DNA of 64,000 nt from Pseudomonas tumuqii (GTDB lineage Bacteria > Pseudomonadota > Gammaproteobacteria > Pseudomonadales > Pseudomonadaceae): positions 310,001 through 374,000 of the forward strand of contig NZ_JAAOJA010000004.1 in assembly GCF_013184545.1 (NCBI RefSeq). The letters are read 5' to 3'. The notes below the pieces were generated by a model, which did not search any database, was not told the DNA's origin, and worked only from the letters and a program-made list of their open reading frames with translations. The translations under genes were made by a program, and so were the position numbers. Numbering within the stretch: position 1 is the first letter of the stretch; each line of letters begins with the position of its first letter. Of the stretch, positions 54,340 through 64,000 are shown in pieces.

Positions 54340-56994
54340 ATGAGTGATGCCCCACGCGCCGCCGCCCCGCCGGATGACCTGCCCAGGGAGGGACGCGGCC
54401 GGCTGAAGGTGTTTCTCGGCGCGGCCGCCGGCGTCGGCAAGACCTACGCCATGCTGCAGGCGGCGCAGGCACAGCTGCGCCTGGGCGTCGACCTGCGCGT
54501 CGGGGTGGTGGCAAGCCACAGCCGTGGCGAAACCGAGGCCCTGCTCGCCGGCTTGCCGCAGCAACCCGTGCTGCGTGCGCAGCAGCGCGGCGTGGCCGTC
54601 GACGAGATGGACCTCGACGGCATCCTGGCCAGTCCGCCCAGGCTGGTACTGGTCGACGAGCTGGCTCACAGCAACGCCCCCGGCAGCCGCCACAGCAAGC
54701 GCTGGCAGGATGTTCAGGAGCTGCTCGACGCCGGCATCGACGTCTACAGCACGGTCAACGTGCAGCACCTGGAGAGCCTTAACGATCGGGTGCGCGACAT
54801 TACCGGTGTGCAGGTGCAGGAAACCGTACCGGACTGGGTGCTGCAGGAAGCCGATGAAATCCTCCTGATCGATCTGCCACCGCGGGAATTGCTCGAGCGC
54901 CTGCGCGAAGGCAAGGTCCAGGTGCCGGAGCAGGCGCGCGCGGCCATCGACGCCTTCTTCAGCCAGACCAACCTGACCGCCCTGCGCGAACTGGCGATGC
55001 AGACTGCCGCGGCCCGAGTCGATGCCGACCTGCATCAGCGCTATCGCCAGCAGGGGCAGGCCGCCCCGGCGGTGCGGGGCCGTTTGCTGGTCGGGATAGA
55101 CGGCGATGGGCAGGCTGAGCGCCTGGTCCGGCATGCCTGCCAGGTGGCCGAGCGGCGGCATCTGCCCTGGTCCGTGGTGCATGTGGATACGGGCGGCAAG
55201 CGCGACGAAACGAGTCTCGGCTACCTGCAGGCCGCCCAACAGCTGGCCGAGCGCCTCGGCGGCGAAGTGGTCGGCCTGCGCGGCGAGGCGGTGGCGCGCA
55301 CCCTGATCGAACATGCCGGTGAACGCCGCGCCAGCTTGATCCTGGTGGGCCGCAGCCGCCAGCGCTTGCGCCGTCGCTGGCTCGGTCGCGGCCTGGCCGA
55401 GCGCTTGCTCGCGCAGGGCCAGGGCCTGGAAATCAGCGTCCTCGACACCGAGGCCGATCGCGCTCCCACGCGGCACCGCAGCCGCCAGCCGCTGGCCTGG
55501 TATGACTACCTGCTGGCGCCGCTGGCCACCCTGGTCGCGGCGAGTGTCGCGCTGGGGCTGTCGCGCGTTCTCGAATTGCCGAATATTTCCCTGATCTTTC
55601 TCGCCGCCGTGCTGGTGGTGGCGGTGCGCAGCAGTCTGGGCCCGGCCCTGGCCTGCGCCGGCTTGTCCTTTCTGGCCTACAACTTCCTGTTTATCCCGCC
55701 GACCCTGACCCTGAGCATCGCGCGCCAGGAGGATGTGCTGAACCTGCTGTTTTTCCTCCTGGTGGCCGGCCTCACGGGTAACCTGGCCAGCCGCCAGCGC
55801 CGCCAGCTGCAGGCCTTGCGCCAGACCCAGGCGGAAACCACGGCGCTGCTGGAGCTGTCGCGCAAGCTGACCGCCGCCACCGACCGCCAGGCCGTGCTGG
55901 CGGCGGCGATGCAACAGTTCGCACTCTGGCGTGAGGTGGATATCAGCCTGCTGGGCCGCAGTCATGACGGCATATGGAAAGTCGAAGCCGGTCTGCAGCG
56001 TCCTCTCACCGAACAGGAGCGCGCCGCCGCCGACTGGTCCTGGCAGCATGAGCAACCGGCCGGCCTGGGCACCGGAACCTTGCCCGCCGGGCGCTGGTGG
56101 TGGTGGCCACTGGTTGGCGAAGATGGCCCGCTGGCACTGCTGGGCATCAGCCCCAGGGACGGCGGCGTGCTGGCACCCGAGCAGCGCCGGCTGATCGCCG
56201 CCCTGGGCCAGCCGTTGGCCCAGGCCCTGGCGCGGGCGCAACTGGCTGCAGACCTGGAGGCCGCGCGCCTGCACGGCCAGACCGAGGAGCTGCGCAGCGC
56301 CCTGCTGGCCTCGGTGTCCCACGATTTGCGTACGCCCTTGACCGCCATGCGCGGTTCCATCGACAGCCTGCTGGCACTCGGCGAACGAATCCCGCTGGAG
56401 GATCGTCGCGAGCTGCTGGAAGGCACGCGCGATGAGGCCGAGCGCCTGGACCGCTATATCCAGAACCTGCTGGACATGACCCGCCTGGGCCATGGCAGCC
56501 TCAAGCTGGAACGCGACTGGGTGGCCCCGGCGGATATCGTCGCCGGCGCGGTGCACCGCCTGCGTCCGGTGCTGGCACCTTTGCAGGTTGAGATTCAGGT
56601 GCCGGCCGAGTTGCCGTTGCTCTATGCCCATGCCGCATTGATCGAGCAGGCCCTGGTCAATGTGCTGGACAATGCCGCGCGTTTTTCGCCGCCGCAGGGG
56701 CGTTTACGCATCGGCGTGGAGGCGGACGAGGCCGAGTTGCGCCTTGTCGTCAGCGATCAGGGGCCGGGGATTCCCGAGCATGAACGCAAGAAAATTTTCG
56801 ATATGTTCTATACCGCCGCGCGCGGTGATCGGGGCGGGCAAGGCACCGGCCTGGGCCTGGCGATCTGCCAGGGCATGGTGGGCGCGCACGGCGGGCGGGT
56901 CAGCGTCGGCGCGGGCCTGGATGGCCAGGGCGCCAGCCTGACCCTGCATCTGCCGCTGCATCCACAACCCCTGATGGAAGAAGGATCTGCATGA
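54340..56994 (+). CDS. kdpD: Sensor histidine kinase KdpD
   Basis: An 884-residue osmosensor/K+ sensor kinase. Order: KdpD N-terminal domain with Walker A 'GAAAGVGKT' (28-36) and the 'VDELAHSNAPGSRHSKRWQD' region, a Usp domain (about 245-365: 'LLVGIDGDGQAERLVRHACQ'), four close transmembrane helices (about 390-480), a GAF-like region, and the kinase with phospho-His661 in 'SVSHDLRTPLTA', N-box 'NVLDNAARFSP' and G-box 'GTGLGLAI'. ATG 54340 is chosen by homology to the usual KdpD start; the frame is open further upstream. It overlaps kdpE by an ATGA junction. There is no kdpFABC in the window. Confidence 0.93.
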   Translation: MSDAPRAAAPPDDLPREGRGRLKVFLGAAAGVGKTYAMLQAAQAQLRLGVDLRVGVVASHSRGETEALLAGLPQQPVLRAQQRGVAVDEMDLDGILASPPRLVLVDELAHSNAPGSRHSKRWQDVQELLDAGIDVYSTVNVQHLESLNDRVRDITGVQVQETVPDWVLQEADEILLIDLPPRELLERLREGKVQVPEQARAAIDAFFSQTNLTALRELAMQTAAARVDADLHQRYRQQGQAAPAVRGRLLVGIDGDGQAERLVRHACQVAERRHLPWSVVHVDTGGKRDETSLGYLQAAQQLAERLGGEVVGLRGEAVARTLIEHAGERRASLILVGRSRQRLRRRWLGRGLAERLLAQGQGLEISVLDTEADRAPTRHRSRQPLAWYDYLLAPLATLVAASVALGLSRVLELPNISLIFLAAVLVVAVRSSLGPALACAGLSFLAYNFLFIPPTLTLSIARQEDVLNLLFFLLVAGLTGNLASRQRRQLQALRQTQAETTALLELSRKLTAATDRQAVLAAAMQQFALWREVDISLLGRSHDGIWKVEAGLQRPLTEQERAAADWSWQHEQPAGLGTGTLPAGRWWWWPLVGEDGPLALLGISPRDGGVLAPEQRRLIAALGQPLAQALARAQLAADLEAARLHGQTEELRSALLASVSHDLRTPLTAMRGSIDSLLALGERIPLEDRRELLEGTRDEAERLDRYIQNLLDMTRLGHGSLKLERDWVAPADIVAGAVHRLRPVLAPLQVEIQVPAELPLLYAHAALIEQALVNVLDNAARFSPPQGRLRIGVEADEAELRLVVSDQGPGIPEHERKKIFDMFYTAARGDRGGQGTGLGLAICQGMVGAHGGRVSVGAGLDGQGASLTLHLPLHPQPLMEEGSA

Positions 56995-57692
56995 GAACCA
57001 CCCAACCAAGCGTTCTGGTTATCGATGACGAAGCGCAGATCCGCAAGTTCTTGCGCATCAGCCTCAGCGCCCAGGGCTACCGGGTGCTCGAAGGCGGCAA
57101 TGGCCGTGATGGCCTGGCGCAGGCGGCGCTGGGCAAGCCCGATCTGGTGGTGCTCGACCTGGGTTTGCCGGACATGGACGGCCAGGCAGTGCTGCGCGAG
57201 TTGCGGGCCTGGTCGCAGGTACCGGTCATGGTGCTGTCGGTACGCGCCAGCGAGAGCGAGAAGGTGCTGGCGCTGGATGGCGGGGCCAACGACTACGTCA
57301 CCAAGCCCTTCGGTATTCAGGAGTTTCTCGCCCGGGTTCGCGCACTGCTGCGCCAGGCCACTGGCGACAGTCGGCAGGACGTGGTGGTGCGCAGCGGGGC
57401 GCTCGCGGTCGACTTCGCCTTTCGGCGAGTCAGCCTGGCCGGCACCGAGGTGGCGCTGACGCCCAAGGAATATGCCGTGCTGGCGATGCTCGCCCATCAT
57501 CTCGGCCGGGTGGTGACCCAGCAGCAACTGCTCAAGGATATCTGGGGCCCGAGCCATGCCGATGACAGCCACTACCTGCGGGTCGTGGTCGGCCATCTGC
57601 GGCAGAAGCTCGGCGATGACCCGACCGCTCCGCAATTTATCGTCACCGAGGCCGGTGTCGGCTATCGCCTGCTGGATGTAAGAGCAGCCTGC

Positions 57693-57704
<12 letters not shown>
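56991..57704 (+). CDS. kdpE: Response regulator KdpE
   Basis: A 237-residue OmpR/PhoB-class regulator. Receiver: acidic pocket 'VIDDE', phospho-Asp56 in '[10 protein letters not shown]', 'VLSVRAS' and Lys in 'DYVTKPFG'. The C-terminal winged helix has '[20 protein letters not shown]' and '[18 protein letters not shown]'. Its start overlaps the kdpD stop (ATGA). KdpE normally activates kdpFABC; here the closest potassium transport genes are ktrBA, divergent from kdpD, so those may be its targets (inference). The 3' end overlaps the convergent lhr gene by 12 bases. Confidence 0.93.
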
Positions 57705-62411
<4,707 letters not shown>

Positions 62412-62533
62412 CATGCTAGCGTGGCGATTTCGCCTCAAGGGCCGCCCATCGTCGGCCGTGGCATGGCGTACCGGCTTCACCCCGCGCCAGTTTTCATTCA
62501 CTCTGTGTTTCTTTTTCCCAGCAAGGCCCTCCC

Positions 62534-63459
<926 letters not shown>

Positions 63460-63463
<4 letters not shown>

Positions 63464-64000
63464 ATTTCTACGCGATCCGCGCCATCTACCTGTTCGAACT
63501 GGCGCGCACCTGGCGCACCCTGTTGCAGAGCATCGCCACCCCGGTGATCAGCACCTCGCTGTACTTCGTGGTATTCGGCTCGGCCATCGGCTCGAGCATG
63601 ACCCAGGTCCAGGGCGTCAGCTACGGCGCCTTCATCGTGCCGGGACTGATCATGCTGGCGCTGCTCACTGAGAGCATCTCCAATGCCTCGTTCGGCATCT
63701 ACATGCCCAAATATTCCGGCAGCATCTACGAGCTGCTCTCGGCGCCGGTGTCCTATCTGGAGATCCTGGTCGGCTATGTCGGCGCGGCGGCGACCAAGTC
63801 GATCGTGCTGGGCCTGGTGATCCTGGTCACGGCGCGGCTGTTCGTCGATTTCGAGATTCTCCATCCCTTCTGGATGCTGGCCCTGCTGGTGCTCACCGCG
63901 CTGACCTTCAGCCTGTTCGGCTTCATCATCGGCGTGTGGGCCGACGGCTGGGAGAAATTGCAGATAGTCCCGGCGCTGATCGTCACCCCGCTGACCTTCC
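63460..64000 (+). CDS. ABC transporter permease (YadH-like), cut by window end
   Basis: The first 180 residues of an ABC-2-type permease with several hydrophobic helices ('[20 protein letters not shown]', '[20 protein letters not shown]', '[13 protein letters not shown]', '[20 protein letters not shown]'). '[11 protein letters not shown]' and '[20 protein letters not shown]' match the YadH-type family. The start overlaps the ATPase stop by ATGA. The remainder lies outside the window. Confidence 0.9.

Overview
The window is GC-rich, densely coded Pseudomonas chromosome. Gene order from about 3.9 to 22.6 kb (lptF, a small conserved gene, ppc, adk, tsaB, a DUF72 gene, rsmJ, mexL-mexJ-mexK) follows a P. 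aeruginosa-type backbone, although extra genes lie among them. REP-like 'GTAGGAGCGGG' palindromes and other Pseudomonas-style intergenic repeats recur. No rRNA, tRNA, CRISPR array or intact insertion sequence was seen.

Layout. 0-3.4 kb: end of a DUF1329 gene and a large MalT/LuxR-type regulator. 3.9-5.9 kb: envelope lipoproteins (DUF4398 protein and OmpA-like LptF) and a small conserved gene. 6-17.5 kb: core metabolism and translation genes (ppc, adk, an e(P4)-type phosphatase, tsaB, a DUF72 protein, a GlxA-type regulator, a PEP mutase/isocitrate lyase relative, an extensin-like protein, rsmJ). 17.6-22.6 kb: MexL/MexJ/MexK-type efflux. 22.9-36.4 kb: a GH13 phosphorylase-like enzyme, a DUF4197 protein, dsdA-dsdC, two RidA proteins, a hydrolase, DNA polymerase II, UDP-glucose dehydrogenase, a HAD phosphatase and a LysR regulator. 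36.7-40.3 kb: a three-gene extracytoplasmic flavin/redox operon (DUF2271, PepSY-flavodoxin-reductase, ApbE). 40.9-45 kb: alcohol dehydrogenase, an IS1182-type remnant, a lone sdhB and a SleB-like hydrolase. 45-48.2 kb: nirBD assimilatory nitrite reductase with a leader RNA. 48.9-51.9 kb: aioBA arsenite oxidase. 52-57.7 kb: ktrBA potassium uptake divergent from kdpDE. 57.7-64 kb: a very large Lhr-type helicase and an ABC exporter cut by the window end.

Most notable signals. (1) The nirB leader carries two hairpins whose hexanucleotide loops have A at position 1 and G at position 4. The second hairpin shares its 3' arm with a strong intrinsic terminator, which is the architecture of NasT/ANTAR antitermination. 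A sigma54-like -24/-12 element lies upstream. (2) An inverted-repeat family (about 95-185 bp, six copies) abuts gene ends; in five copies the stop codon lies in or touches the repeat's first bases. (3) The lhr helicase ORF carries two in-frame insertions of repeat DNA. (4) aioBA stands without aioXSR regulators, and kdpDE stands without kdpFABC but next to ktrBA. Functional calls rest on reading motifs and gene order; no database search was possible.
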